Of a stretch of 64,000 bases of DNA, positions 33,724-42,660 are shown piece after piece (position 1 is the stretch's first letter; every line of letters starts with the position of its first letter). This DNA comes from Chryseobacterium gleum (GTDB taxonomy: Bacteria > Bacteroidota > Bacteroidia > Flavobacteriales_D > Crocinitomicaceae): the NCBI GenBank assembly GCA_945888625.1, contig CAMDAH010000001.1:124001-188000 (forward strand), in the 5' to 3' direction. The position numbers and the translations under genes are program-made. The notes below the pieces were generated by a model. The model ran no database searches. It saw only the letters and a list, made by a program, of their open reading frames with translations, and was not told where the DNA came from.

Positions 33724-34956
33724 ATGAAAAGAATTTACCTAGGAGCCTTATATTTATTATACTTCGTTTGTAATAACAATGGTTTTTCCCAAGGTTTTCA
33801 AGTTAACTTTCAAGGACAGCGGCAACAAGGAATGGGCTTGGCAGGTGTAGCGGCTCCTTTTGATGGATCCTCGCTTTTTTTTAATCCGGGCTCGTCTGTA
33901 TTTTTAAATCAAAATAGTATTGTCGGTGGCGTAACACCTGTATTCAGCAATATTTTGTTTGTAGACTCTGCTACAAATTCTTCTTATCGATCGAACTCTC
34001 CCGTTGGCACTCCATTTTCTTTTTATGCCATGTTTCAATTAAAACCTGCCGGAAAATTAAAGATGGGACTTTCTGTAAATACCCCATTCGGGAGTACTGT
34101 TCAATATCAAGATAATTGGATAGGTCGTTTTGCCTTAACACGATTAGAATTAAAAGCCATTTTCATACAGCCGACTTTTGCCTATCGGATCGCAGACCAC
34201 ATTGGAATTGGTGGTGGTTTTGTGATAAGCTCGGGGAATGTAAATCTTCAAAAAGACATACCTGTTCAAGACACGAATGGTGTTTATGGTCACGCCGAAT
34301 TAGCAGGAAAGGCAATTGGTTTTGGCTATAATATCGGAATTCATTTTAATCCAAGTAAACAGCTATCTATGGGCCTAACGTATCGTTCCAAAGTGTCCAT
34401 GAATCTTCGCGATGGCGAAGCAACGTTTACGGTTCCGTCATCTCTTCAAGATAAATTTCCTGCAACATCCTTCACGGGGCGATTGCCATTGCCTTCAGTG
34501 ACAACTTTAGGATTTTCCTATCATCCTTGTAGTGCTTTCACGGTTGTTTTAGATATTAACCGGGTTGGCTGGAAGGTTTATGATACATTAGCATTTGACT
34601 ATGCCACGAATACAAGTTCTTTACTAGACACAAAATCGCCGCGAATGTATAAGAATATAGTTGCTTTCCGCTTAGGCATGGAGGTAAAGCCAACAAAGAG
34701 TTTAGCACTAAGAATTGGTGGAGGGTATGGGTTAACGCCTGTTCAATCGGGTTATGTAAGCCCCGAAACCCCAGACGGCATTCGGATTTATGGAACATTT
34801 GGTGTTGGCTATGAATTATCACAAAAAATACGCGTGGATGCTTCTATTTATTATACTAAAATAAAACGTTCGGACACGAATATCGAAACGAATATGAGTG
34901 GAACATATACGACGATTGCCTTGGCGCCAGGACTTTCAATAGCATACAAATGGTAA
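33724..34956 (+). CDS. OmpP1/FadL family outer-membrane transporter
   Basis: A 410-residue outer-membrane barrel of the OmpP1/FadL/TodX family, which moves long-chain fatty acids or other hydrophobic compounds inward through lateral diffusion. The signal peptide is followed by the N-terminal hatch region 'FQVNFQGQRQQGMGLAGVAAPFDGSSLFFNPGS', a typical FadL start. 'VNTPFGSTVQYQDNWIGRF' and repeated amphipathic strands follow, with C-terminal 'ALAPGLSIAYKW' ending in an aromatic. It overlaps the following SGNH-like lipoprotein gene by 7 bases. Confidence 0.92.
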   Translation: MKRIYLGALYLLYFVCNNNGFSQGFQVNFQGQRQQGMGLAGVAAPFDGSSLFFNPGSSVFLNQNSIVGGVTPVFSNILFVDSATNSSYRSNSPVGTPFSFYAMFQLKPAGKLKMGLSVNTPFGSTVQYQDNWIGRFALTRLELKAIFIQPTFAYRIADHIGIGGGFVISSGNVNLQKDIPVQDTNGVYGHAELAGKAIGFGYNIGIHFNPSKQLSMGLTYRSKVSMNLRDGEATFTVPSSLQDKFPATSFTGRLPLPSVTTLGFSYHPCSAFTVVLDINRVGWKVYDTLAFDYATNTSSLLDTKSPRMYKNIVAFRLGMEVKPTKSLALRIGGGYGLTPVQSGYVSPETPDGIRIYGTFGVGYELSQKIRVDASIYYTKIKRSDTNIETNMSGTYTTIALAPGLSIAYKW

Positions 34957-36329
34957 AAAGCAACTCATTTTATAAGCAATTATTTTTAGTTTGCCTTTGT
35001 GGTATGGCTTTGATTTCATGTAAACCAAAAGAAAAATTAGCACCAATGTCTCCTGGAGAAATTAATCTTCAGCAATTCGTTGCTATCGGTGATGGAAACA
35101 CTGCCGGGTATATGGATGATGCACTGTATCAGTATGGGCAACAAAATTCATTAGGCGCAATTCTACAAACACAATTGCAATTAGTTGGCGCAGGTGAAAT
35201 ATATCTGCCCTTAATGGGAAGCGCTAATATTGGGACTAATTCCAGTTTCTTGTCCAAGTTAATTTTAGGATACAAAACAGATTGCCTTGGAGGAATTGGA
35301 CTTTCTCCTGTTCGATTTGCACAACAAGGAGAAGCAGCTTCCTTGACGACTTCGGCATATTCTTCTCAAAACAAATTTACAAATTACGGAATACCAGGCT
35401 TACGAATGATTGATATGGTTTCAACGGCTTTTGGCAACATTAATCTTCCCCAATACAATGCATTTTTCGCAAGAATGTCAAAGGATCAATTTAACTTCCC
35501 CGGTTCAGGTAACTTTTCATCCGTTCAAGAGAACATTTTTGATGGAGGGAATCCTACATTTTGCAGCATTTATTTGGGAATAGAGGATGTGTTGCCGTAT
35601 GCAAGAAGTGGCGCAACACAAAATCCGATGTCTCCACTTGCTGGTTTTCCTGGCCTTGGCTTCGAAGAATCCTTAACCCAATTGTATGGTCAGCTGTATA
35701 GCCAAAATGTAAAAGCAGTTGTCGGGACGATACCAGACATCACTCAAATGCCTTACTTTACTACCATACCTTACAATGGTTTAAATTTAGATGCTGAAAA
35801 GGCCGCATCATTAAATCAAATATATGGCCCGCTTGGTTTTAGTTTTACAGTTGGATCAAATCCCTTCATGATCGAGGATCCTGCTGCAGGTGCTTTTGGT
35901 GTGCGTCCAATGGTGGAAGGAGAATTAATTTTATTAAGTACTCCGCTTGATTCTATGAAGTGTCATCAATACGGAAGTGTTTATCCTTTGAGAGATGAGT
36001 TTGTATTAACCTTAGCGGAACTTCAAGAAATTAGAAATCAACTCTTAGCTTACAATCAAGTTATACGGCAATATTCTAATTTTCATGGTTTTGCTATTGC
36101 AGAAACAGCAGATTTTTATAAAAAGTTAAACGATGGATTTGTTTACAATGGCGTTACGATGTCCGCGAAATTTGTCTCCGGTGGTGCTTATTCACTTGAT
36201 GGAATTCATTTAAACCCAAGAGGTAATGCCTTGCTGGCAAATGTTTTTATTACCGCGATCAACAAAACCTATAAAGGAACAATTCCTCTGGCGAATGCCT
36301 TATTTTATTCATCCACCTATTTTCCTTAA
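34950..36329 (+). CDS. SGNH/GDSL-hydrolase-like lipoprotein lacking the catalytic serine
   Basis: A 459-residue lipoprotein; the lipobox LISC puts the anchor at Cys24. The fold signature of the family found beside FadL genes in Bacteroidota is present, but the block I motif, normally G-N/D-S-L-T-A-G, reads GDGNTAG (47-53), with Gly49 at the nucleophile. Block III, normally G-x-N-D, reads GIED (210-213), so the oxyanion Asn is Glu212. Block V is intact: DGIHLNPRGN with Asp417 and His420. It is therefore probably not an esterase in the usual way, but may still bind acyl or hydrophobic ligands for the FadL channel. It overlaps FadL by 7 bases and precedes a secreted esterase by 9. Confidence 0.8.
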   Translation: MVKSNSFYKQLFLVCLCGMALISCKPKEKLAPMSPGEINLQQFVAIGDGNTAGYMDDALYQYGQQNSLGAILQTQLQLVGAGEIYLPLMGSANIGTNSSFLSKLILGYKTDCLGGIGLSPVRFAQQGEAASLTTSAYSSQNKFTNYGIPGLRMIDMVSTAFGNINLPQYNAFFARMSKDQFNFPGSGNFSSVQENIFDGGNPTFCSIYLGIEDVLPYARSGATQNPMSPLAGFPGLGFEESLTQLYGQLYSQNVKAVVGTIPDITQMPYFTTIPYNGLNLDAEKAASLNQIYGPLGFSFTVGSNPFMIEDPAAGAFGVRPMVEGELILLSTPLDSMKCHQYGSVYPLRDEFVLTLAELQEIRNQLLAYNQVIRQYSNFHGFAIAETADFYKKLNDGFVYNGVTMSAKFVSGGAYSLDGIHLNPRGNALLANVFITAINKTYKGTIPLANALFYSSTYFP

Positions 36330-36338
36330 ATTTATCCT

Positions 36339-37655
36339 ATGAAGAAATTTACTTTAACAAGTGCGTTTATCGCTCTATTTTTTATCGTTGGCGCTCAGCC
36401 TTGTACCGGAGGGCGATATGCCAGTGAGGTATTTCCAACCTTTTCGGTGACAAGTAATATTGTTTTCGGGCAAAATGCGTCGTTTACAGGCGCAAATACT
36501 TCTTTGAAGCTAGATTTTTATGAAGGAACAGGCGATACAGAAACGAATCGCCCATTAATTATTTGGGTGCATGGGGGTAGTTTTCTTGGGGGAACAAAGA
36601 CCGACATGGATGTTCAAGCACTATCGAGAAGTTTTGCTCAGAAAGGATATGCATGTGCCTCTATTGATTATAGAACAGGGTTTTTTCCCATCGATTCAGC
36701 GAATGCTGTTAAGGCAGTAGTTCGCGCAGTTCAAGATTTAAAAGGCGCCATTCGATTTTTTTACAAGGACGTCGCTACGGGAACAAATGCGTATAAAATT
36801 GATACCAATCGAATTTTTATTGGGGGTAGTTCAGCAGGGGCGATTACTTCGCTGCATGTTGCTTACCTAGATGATATCTGCGAAATAGCTCCCTATCTTT
36901 CCAATGCAACGATTAATGCACTGGGGGGATTGGAGGGAAATAGTGGTAGTCCCGGTTATTCTACAAAAACCCAAGGAGTAATAAATTTGTGTGGAGCTTT
37001 AGCAAGGTATTCTTGGCTTGAATCAGGCGATGTTCCTTTTGTATCTATTCACGGAACCAGTGATGGAATAGTAAAATATAACCGTGGAATTGTTAATCCA
37101 GGCACGCCATTGATGTATTTAGATGGAAGTAGATTGCTTTTTGATCGCGCCTGTGCCGTTAATGTTCAAAACAACTTTTATACTTTTCCTGGAGCTCCTC
37201 ACGTGCCATATGCTGGGACTAGCGCAAATGCCATTGCTTATATGGATACCACGGATAACTTTATTCGGGACTTTTTAGTAGATCAATTGGGTTGCAATGA
37301 AACACCTTTGCAGCTTGCCAATGCCCCATTACAAGCGGCTATTTTATATCCGACATCTTATTGTGATGGTTCTCCGGTTAATGAAACCTGTATTGCTGGT
37401 ATTAATGAAGAATCATTACGTTTTAACGTAGAGCTCTTTCCTAATCCCTCAGAGGGTCTCGTTCATCTTCGCACGCAGGAGTTTAGTTTTAGTCAAGTAA
37501 CCGTTTTAGACTTATTAGGCAGAACGATTTTAAAATTATACCCTAACAATCAAGAGGCCATACTTGATTTAAGCTATTTAACTTTTGGAAACTATCTTGT
37601 TGCCTATTTATTAAATAATGGGGTTTATGGGACAAAACAATTGGTAATTCGTTAA
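36339..37655 (+). CDS. Secreted alpha/beta-hydrolase (esterase-like) with T9SS sorting domain
   Basis: A 438-residue cargo protein with a signal peptide (MKKFTLTSAFIALFFIVGAQ). The alpha/beta-hydrolase domain (about 25-315) has the oxyanion motif 'WVHGGSFLGG' (HGG), the nucleophile elbow GGSSAG with Ser165, the acid region 'IHGTSDGIVKY' and the His in 'PGAPHVPY'. So the catalytic triad is present, as in carboxylesterases and BD-FAE-like enzymes. The C-terminal sorting domain starts near 'VELFPNPSEGLVHL'. It should act on esters outside the cell, attached to the surface. The substrate is unknown; its neighbours suggest something hydrophobic. Confidence 0.88.
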   Translation: MKKFTLTSAFIALFFIVGAQPCTGGRYASEVFPTFSVTSNIVFGQNASFTGANTSLKLDFYEGTGDTETNRPLIIWVHGGSFLGGTKTDMDVQALSRSFAQKGYACASIDYRTGFFPIDSANAVKAVVRAVQDLKGAIRFFYKDVATGTNAYKIDTNRIFIGGSSAGAITSLHVAYLDDICEIAPYLSNATINALGGLEGNSGSPGYSTKTQGVINLCGALARYSWLESGDVPFVSIHGTSDGIVKYNRGIVNPGTPLMYLDGSRLLFDRACAVNVQNNFYTFPGAPHVPYAGTSANAIAYMDTTDNFIRDFLVDQLGCNETPLQLANAPLQAAILYPTSYCDGSPVNETCIAGINEESLRFNVELFPNPSEGLVHLRTQEFSFSQVTVLDLLGRTILKLYPNNQEAILDLSYLTFGNYLVAYLLNNGVYGTKQLVIR

Positions 37656-37680
37656 TTTAGCAAAATAAAAAACATTTTAT

Positions 37681-39246
37681 ATGAAAAAATATTTTCTTTT
37701 CGGCTTTTTATTCATCGGATTTTATTCTTCTGCCCAAACGTGGAGTGGAGAGGTTGCCCAGGTATTTTATAACAAATGTACACAGTGTCACCATACGGGT
37801 GGAGGAGGTCCCTTTTCTTTAATGACTTTTCAGGAGACTTCACCAATGGCCGCTGTAATCGCTCAAGTGGTAAATGATAATTGTATGCCCCCTTGGCCAC
37901 CGGATAATGCTTACCAACAATACTTACATACTAGGTCTTTGTCGGCAGCTGAAAAAAACATACTATTGAATTGGATCGCCATCAATACCCCAGAGGGAAA
38001 TCCTGCAAATACACCACCACCACCTATTTATTCGGGAAGTTCAATTTTAGGAGCGGGCGATTTAACCATTCAAATGCCTACCTACATGAGTAAAGCAACA
38101 GCTTTTGGTGACGATTATGCTTGCTTTGCTATACCAACGAACCTCACACAAAATAGAATAATAAAAGCGGTAGAAGTTATTCCCGGAAATCCTGATATTG
38201 TACATCATGCCTTGGTTTACTATGATCCAACTAGTGCAGAGGTTACGGATACAGTTGGTGGTAATTGCGCCAGTCCGAGCAATGCTAATACGAAGCTTAT
38301 AACTGGTTTCACACCTGGCGCAACTCCGATGATTTTACCATCTGTAAATCCCTTAAAAATGGGAATTACAATTGGTGCCGGATCCCAAATTTATCTTAAC
38401 ATGCATTATCCCGACGGTAGTTATGGTTTATTTGATAGTACCAAAGTGATATTTCATTTTTATCCAATCGGAACAACAGGGGTAAGGCAAGTTTCAGCCT
38501 CCCCAGTGATCGCCGATTATATGTTTGCGCTTCCCCCCAATCAGCTAACCACTTTAGCCGAACAGTATCCAGCAGGAGCTGCGGGAGTTCCCGTTGACTT
38601 ATCTGTAATTTCTGTGTTTCCTCATATGCACTTACTAGGAGAATCGATTAAATCTTATGCAACTGGGCCCGCAAACGACACCATTAAATTCATTAATATT
38701 CCTCATTGGGATTTCCATTGGCAAGACTTTTATTATTTTACGCAGCTCAAGCATTTGCCAGCGGGTTATACAATTAAGGGAGAGGCTGTTTACGATAATA
38801 CGGCTCAAAACCCCCATAATCCAAACTCCCCTCCACAAACAGTTACCATTGGGTATAACACCACTGATGAGATGTTCATTATTTACTTTCATTATATGCT
38901 GTATCAAGCAGGGGATGAAAATTATGATTTAAACGCTCTTATGAGCGCTAGTTTAGCGGAATATCCGATTGGCGACATCGGACAAGTTATATGTTACCCT
39001 AACCCGATGGCTGAAAATGGTTCAATAATATCGCTTAACGAAATTATAGATGCCAATGCGTTAATTTATATTTATGATGTTAAAGGAACTTTAGTTCGGC
39101 GATTAAACCATGCAAATAAGCACGATTCGACGTCTGTTTTTTGGGATGGAGCAAATGAAAACAATGTTCAAGTATCCGGAGGCTTGTATTATGTGTCTGC
39201 AAAAGCCAATAATAAAATAATGGCGGGCAAATTAATAAAGCGTTAA
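37681..39246 (+). CDS. Secreted heme-motif / copper type II monooxygenase-like protein with T9SS sorting domain
   Basis: A 521-residue cargo protein with signal peptide MKKYFLFGFLFIGFYSSAQ. An N-terminal CTQCH heme c motif (33-37) sits in a short cytochrome-like domain ('CMPPWPPDNAY'). A peptidylglycine-hydroxylating-monooxygenase-like core follows (about 125-425), with candidate copper ligands His175-His176 in 'DIVHHALVY', His242 in 'LNMHYP', the His315-x-His317 pair in 'FPHMHLLG', and a Met in 'TTDEMF'. A sorting domain closes it ('CYPNPMAENGS'). Such proteins would hydroxylate a substrate outside the cell, using copper and electrons perhaps passed by the heme. The domain reading is from motifs; the substrate is unknown. 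Confidence 0.8.
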   Translation: MKKYFLFGFLFIGFYSSAQTWSGEVAQVFYNKCTQCHHTGGGGPFSLMTFQETSPMAAVIAQVVNDNCMPPWPPDNAYQQYLHTRSLSAAEKNILLNWIAINTPEGNPANTPPPPIYSGSSILGAGDLTIQMPTYMSKATAFGDDYACFAIPTNLTQNRIIKAVEVIPGNPDIVHHALVYYDPTSAEVTDTVGGNCASPSNANTKLITGFTPGATPMILPSVNPLKMGITIGAGSQIYLNMHYPDGSYGLFDSTKVIFHFYPIGTTGVRQVSASPVIADYMFALPPNQLTTLAEQYPAGAAGVPVDLSVISVFPHMHLLGESIKSYATGPANDTIKFINIPHWDFHWQDFYYFTQLKHLPAGYTIKGEAVYDNTAQNPHNPNSPPQTVTIGYNTTDEMFIIYFHYMLYQAGDENYDLNALMSASLAEYPIGDIGQVICYPNPMAENGSIISLNEIIDANALIYIYDVKGTLVRRLNHANKHDSTSVFWDGANENNVQVSGGLYYVSAKANNKIMAGKLIKR

Positions 39247-39275
39247 CTACCGTTTTTTAGTTGGTGGATTTTTGT

Positions 39276-39283
39276 TATTTTTG
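39276..39283 (+). promoter_or_regulatory. -7 promoter element for tRNA-Cys
   Basis: TATTTTTG matches TAnnTTTG, 25 bases before the tRNA-Cys 5' end. Confidence 0.5.
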
Positions 39284-39308
39284 CAGAATTAAAACACCAA
39301 AATCATAA

Positions 39309-39379
39309 GGTCTCGTAGCCAAGTGGTTAGGCACCGGTCTGCAAAACCGTCTACAGCGGTTCGAATCCGCTCGAGACCT
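39309..39379 (+). tRNA. tRNA-Cys (anticodon GCA)
   Basis: The acceptor stem GGTCTCG/CGAGACC has the U discriminator (39379) expected for tRNA-Cys. The anticodon loop CTGCAAA gives GCA. The T arm contains GGTTCGAATCC. The bases after the discriminator read CCA (39380-39382), so CCA appears to be encoded or fortuitously present. Confidence 0.97.
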
Positions 39380-39383
39380 CCAA

Positions 39384-39420
39384 AAAACAAATAAATCCTT
39401 AACAGGATTTATTTGTTTTC
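39384..39420 (+). terminator. Rho-independent terminator after tRNA-Cys
   Basis: A perfect 16-bp stem (39384-39399 with 39404-39419) has loop TAAC and ends in TTTT. It starts 4 bases after the tRNA body. Confidence 0.85.
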
Positions 39421-39469
39421 GTTAATTTAGGCATTCACGTTTACGTTTAAACAAACAAAACCAACAATC

Positions 39470-40273
39470 ATGGGAATTATCAATGCCTTTGTTAATCAAA
39501 TTGGAAGGGAGGCAGCTCGCGATGTATACCGAGGCACAAAAACAAAGAGATTTAGTGTTAGCGATCAACAAGTGGTATTATCAGATGCCAACGATACGCT
39601 TTTACTAAAAGTTTCGTCGTTTAAAAAATTGGTTTCTGAAGACGAGACAATGAGACACCTTACAAATTATATTGAGGAAGCAGAAAATACCACAGTTGAT
39701 GACTTCGATTGGCTAGATATATTTACCGAATTAGATAATAAAATTGAATTCTGCAAGGTAGAATTAGGCGCGGTGCACCAACAAAAACTTCAGGAACTGG
39801 ATACCCAAAATCAGAAAACGTTTTCATTAAAACTAGCAGAGCACAAGCAATTCATCAGTAATTACATCGCTATTGTTGAGGAAGGTTTAATAAAAATGCC
39901 CAATTACAAGATTGGTCTAGTGAGCTCTTTCCTTTGTTTCAATCCTATTTATTATAAAACAGGTTTATCTAGAATAGTAACAACTTTAATGATGGTGGCT
40001 ATCATGTTATTTTTTGTTTATTGGGGATGGTTTTTCTTGTTCACAGAAGAAGCCCTTAAACTACCAAAGCCATCTACTCCCGAAGCACAAAGGGGCATTA
40101 AAACAGTGGGTTATTTATTGTTTACACAAAGCTGTTTGGTATATATTGGTATCGTGTATCGTTCCGTAAAAAGAGCAAATGAAATAAGAGCCAAAGAAAC
40201 TCAGCAACAAAATCTTTTATTGAATCTTCAAAATTATTTCAAGACCTTACAAAACACAAATTTAGCAGCTTAG
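39470..40273 (+). CDS. Hypothetical membrane protein with coiled region
   Basis: A 267-residue protein I do not recognise. Residues 1-165 are soluble, charged and helical ('LDNKIEFCKVELGAVHQQKLQELDTQNQKTFSLKLAEHKQ'). Two membrane segments follow (about 170-195 'IVTTLMMVAIMLFFVYWGWFFLF' and 215-232 'GYLLFTQSCLVYIGIVY'), then a short charged tail that is probably coiled ('AKETQQQNLLLNLQNYFKTL'). The ATG at 39470 gives an N terminus MGIINAFVNQIGREAARDVYRG that looks amphipathic. The stop overlaps the convergent gpmI end by 12 bases. Confidence 0.72.
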   Translation: MGIINAFVNQIGREAARDVYRGTKTKRFSVSDQQVVLSDANDTLLLKVSSFKKLVSEDETMRHLTNYIEEAENTTVDDFDWLDIFTELDNKIEFCKVELGAVHQQKLQELDTQNQKTFSLKLAEHKQFISNYIAIVEEGLIKMPNYKIGLVSSFLCFNPIYYKTGLSRIVTTLMMVAIMLFFVYWGWFFLFTEEALKLPKPSTPEAQRGIKTVGYLLFTQSCLVYIGIVYRSVKRANEIRAKETQQQNLLLNLQNYFKTLQNTNLAA

Positions 40274-41767
40274 ATTTTTACCATCCATTTCTGCTGGTAC
40301 AGCAATTCCCATTCTAGCAAGGATAGTAGGAGCTACATCCGATAGTCGGCCATTATTTAACCGGATATTTTTGTCTTTAGTCACCAATACGATCGGAACG
40401 GGATTTAAACTGTGTGCCGTATTTGGTGATCCATCGGGATTAATGGAGTAATCTGCGTTTCCGTGGTCAGCAAGGACAACAAATTCATAGTTATAGTTAA
40501 GACCATGCTCCACTAATTTTTGTAGGCATTTATCAACGGTTTCCACAGCTTTTATAATAGCTGTATAAACACCTGTATGTCCAACCATGTCTGGATTTGC
40601 AAAATTTAAACAAAGAAAGTCAGGACGGTTTTCACTGAGGTGATTTATTGCCTTCTCGCATACAGCTAGCGCACTCATTTCGGGTTGAAGATCATAAGTT
40701 GCTACTTTCGGTGAATCTACTAGTATGCGACTTTCATTTGCAAATGCTTCTTCTCTACCACCATTAAAAAAGAAGGTTACATGGGGATACTTTTCTGTTT
40801 CGGCAATCCTTACTTGACTTAGTCCAGAGATAGAAATTAGTTGCCCTAAGGTATTTGTGCTGTGATTTTTCCGAAAAATAACGCCGATATTTTTGAAGCG
40901 GTCATCATAATTCGTCATTGTGAAATAGTGGAGAGACAATGGAAATAGGCCTAAGTCAGGGAAGCCTTCCTGTGTTAATACTTGCGTAAGTTGGCGAGGT
41001 CGATCCGAACGAAAATTAAAACAAATCACAACATCACCATTTTTAATAAGGCCATCTTTATTAATTAGTTGGGGCTCAATAAACTCATCGGTGATTCCTT
41101 GCTGATATTGTGCCATGATGGCCTCGGAAGCACTTGCTGAATGGCATCCAATTCCATGGACTAATAAGTCGTAGGTTCGTTTAATTCTTTCCCATCGTTG
41201 GTCTCGATCCATGGCAAAGTATCGACCAATCACACTTGCAATTTGGGCGCCAAAGGGAGCGCAAGTCGATGCCGTTTCTTTGATAAATCCAAGTCCGCTT
41301 AAGGGATCACAATCTCTGCCATCTGTAAAAGCATGAATATAGCTGCGCTCAACGCCTTGTTCTTTCGCAAATTTACAAAGTGCCTGCAGATGTTTATCCG
41401 AACTATGGACTCCACCATTAGAAAGTAATCCTAAAAAATGTAAATTGCATTTTTTATCTTTTACTATTTGAAAAGCATTTAATAATTCTAGATTTTGATA
41501 AAAAGAGCCTTCTTGGATTGATTTATTAATTCGGGTTAGTTCTTGGTATACAACTCTTCCAGCGCCAAGGTTTAAATGCCCAACCTCCGAGTTTCCCATT
41601 TGTCCTTCGGGTAGTCCTACGTCTTCTCCAGAAGCATTTAGTTGTGCGTTAGGGTAGTTTTTTAAAAGGGAATCCATGAATGGTGTATCGGCTTGTGCTA
41701 CGGCATCGGATTTTGAACCGTCTCCAATGCCCCAACCATCTAAAATTATGAGCCCAACTTTATTCAT
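40262..41767 (-). CDS. gpmI: 2,3-bisphosphoglycerate-independent phosphoglycerate mutase
   Basis: GpmI interconverts 3- and 2-phosphoglycerate in glycolysis and gluconeogenesis. The 501-residue alkaline-phosphatase-superfamily enzyme starts 'MNKVGLIILDGWGIGD', with the metal Asp. The phosphoserine site is in 'GQMGNSEVGHLNLGAGR'. 'GRDCDPLSGLGF', 'FNFRSDRPRQLT', 'FANPDMVGHTGV' and 'LADHGNAD' supply the other metal and substrate residues. The start at 41767 is fixed by family homology and by its ATGA overlap with the histidine kinase stop; a longer frame upstream is not used. It is last in a five-gene overlapping run. Confidence 0.96.
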   Translation of the reverse strand: MNKVGLIILDGWGIGDGSKSDAVAQADTPFMDSLLKNYPNAQLNASGEDVGLPEGQMGNSEVGHLNLGAGRVVYQELTRINKSIQEGSFYQNLELLNAFQIVKDKKCNLHFLGLLSNGGVHSSDKHLQALCKFAKEQGVERSYIHAFTDGRDCDPLSGLGFIKETASTCAPFGAQIASVIGRYFAMDRDQRWERIKRTYDLLVHGIGCHSASASEAIMAQYQQGITDEFIEPQLINKDGLIKNGDVVICFNFRSDRPRQLTQVLTQEGFPDLGLFPLSLHYFTMTNYDDRFKNIGVIFRKNHSTNTLGQLISISGLSQVRIAETEKYPHVTFFFNGGREEAFANESRILVDSPKVATYDLQPEMSALAVCEKAINHLSENRPDFLCLNFANPDMVGHTGVYTAIIKAVETVDKCLQKLVEHGLNYNYEFVVLADHGNADYSINPDGSPNTAHSLNPVPIVLVTKDKNIRLNNGRLSDVAPTILARMGIAVPAEMDGKNLSC

Positions 41768-42660
41768 TTTTTTAGTGTAATTTGAATGTTCGTGCCGACA
41801 GGAAGATTTTCTAAACACACCACATTTCCTTGGTGTAAACTTGTAAATTGTTCCACTAAAAATAAACCAAGACCGCTCCCTTTTTTTGTTCTCGTTTCTT
41901 CGTTTCCTATTCGATAAAACTTTTTGAAAATTTGTGCGCGTTGTTCTACTGGCACTCCGGGGCCGTTATCTTTTACTCCGAAAACAATTCGGTTTTTTTC
42001 TTCTTTACAATAGAGGATGATATTGGCATTAACGCCGGCATATTTAATGGCGTTTTCTATCAAATTAATGAGGATAGTTTCTACCATAAAACGGTCTGCA
42101 TTTAGCAGGGGGGCTCCTTCAATTTTTAATGAAATAAATTGCTCCCCCATATTCTTATGGAACCTGTTGATGATTTCTTGGCAGCACGTAGAAAATAAAA
42201 AAAGTGATTTTTCTGGCTTGAGTTCGTTATTCTCTATACTTGAAGTTTGTAAGATATTTTCAATCATTAATTCCAATCGATTATTTTCTTCAAGGGTTTT
42301 TTTAAGGAGTTCTCCTCTTTTGTCAGGACTTAATTCATGTTTTACCAATGTTTGCACTAAAATTTTTATGGCAGCTAATGGTGTTTTTAATTCATGTGTT
42401 ATCGACAAAATAAAATTGCTTTGCCTAAGCGATAAATTAATATCCCTTTGTATTGATTTACGGATTCGCCAAATTCCATAGATTAGCAAAACGAAAAATA
42501 CAGTACCTTCACCAACTATCATTAATATGCGCCTAGTAGCATTGCCGCTTTCTGATTCAACTTGTTGGCTCAAGTCAGCAAGGTGATAGCCCCACCACAA
42601 GAATTGCAGTACAACGTAACTGCTTAATAAAACAAAGAAGAAATTTGTTTTCGTTTTCAT
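41764..42660 (-). CDS. Sensor histidine kinase (no regulator nearby)
   Basis: A 298-residue membrane histidine kinase with two membrane segments (about 8-24 and 48-66) and a short periplasmic loop of about 25 residues, so little room for ligand binding. The phosphoacceptor motif is 'FILSITHELKTPLAAIK' and the ATP-binding motifs are 'NLIENAIKYA' (N box), 'VKDNGPGVP' (G1) and 'KGSGLGLFLV' (G2). No response regulator is in the window. It overlaps the antiporter gene upstream and gpmI downstream by 4 bases each, so it is co-expressed with an ion antiporter and may sense envelope or ionic state. That role is inference. Confidence 0.9.
   Translation of the reverse strand: MKTKTNFFFVLLSSYVVLQFLWWGYHLADLSQQVESESGNATRRILMIVGEGTVFFVLLIYGIWRIRKSIQRDINLSLRQSNFILSITHELKTPLAAIKILVQTLVKHELSPDKRGELLKKTLEENNRLELMIENILQTSSIENNELKPEKSLFLFSTCCQEIINRFHKNMGEQFISLKIEGAPLLNADRFMVETILINLIENAIKYAGVNANIILYCKEEKNRIVFGVKDNGPGVPVEQRAQIFKKFYRIGNEETRTKKGSGLGLFLVEQFTSLHQGNVVCLENLPVGTNIQITLKK

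Noticed and set aside
42017-42481. Open frame of 154 codons on the plus strand
   Set aside because: Antisense to the histidine kinase catalytic core; no recognisable product.
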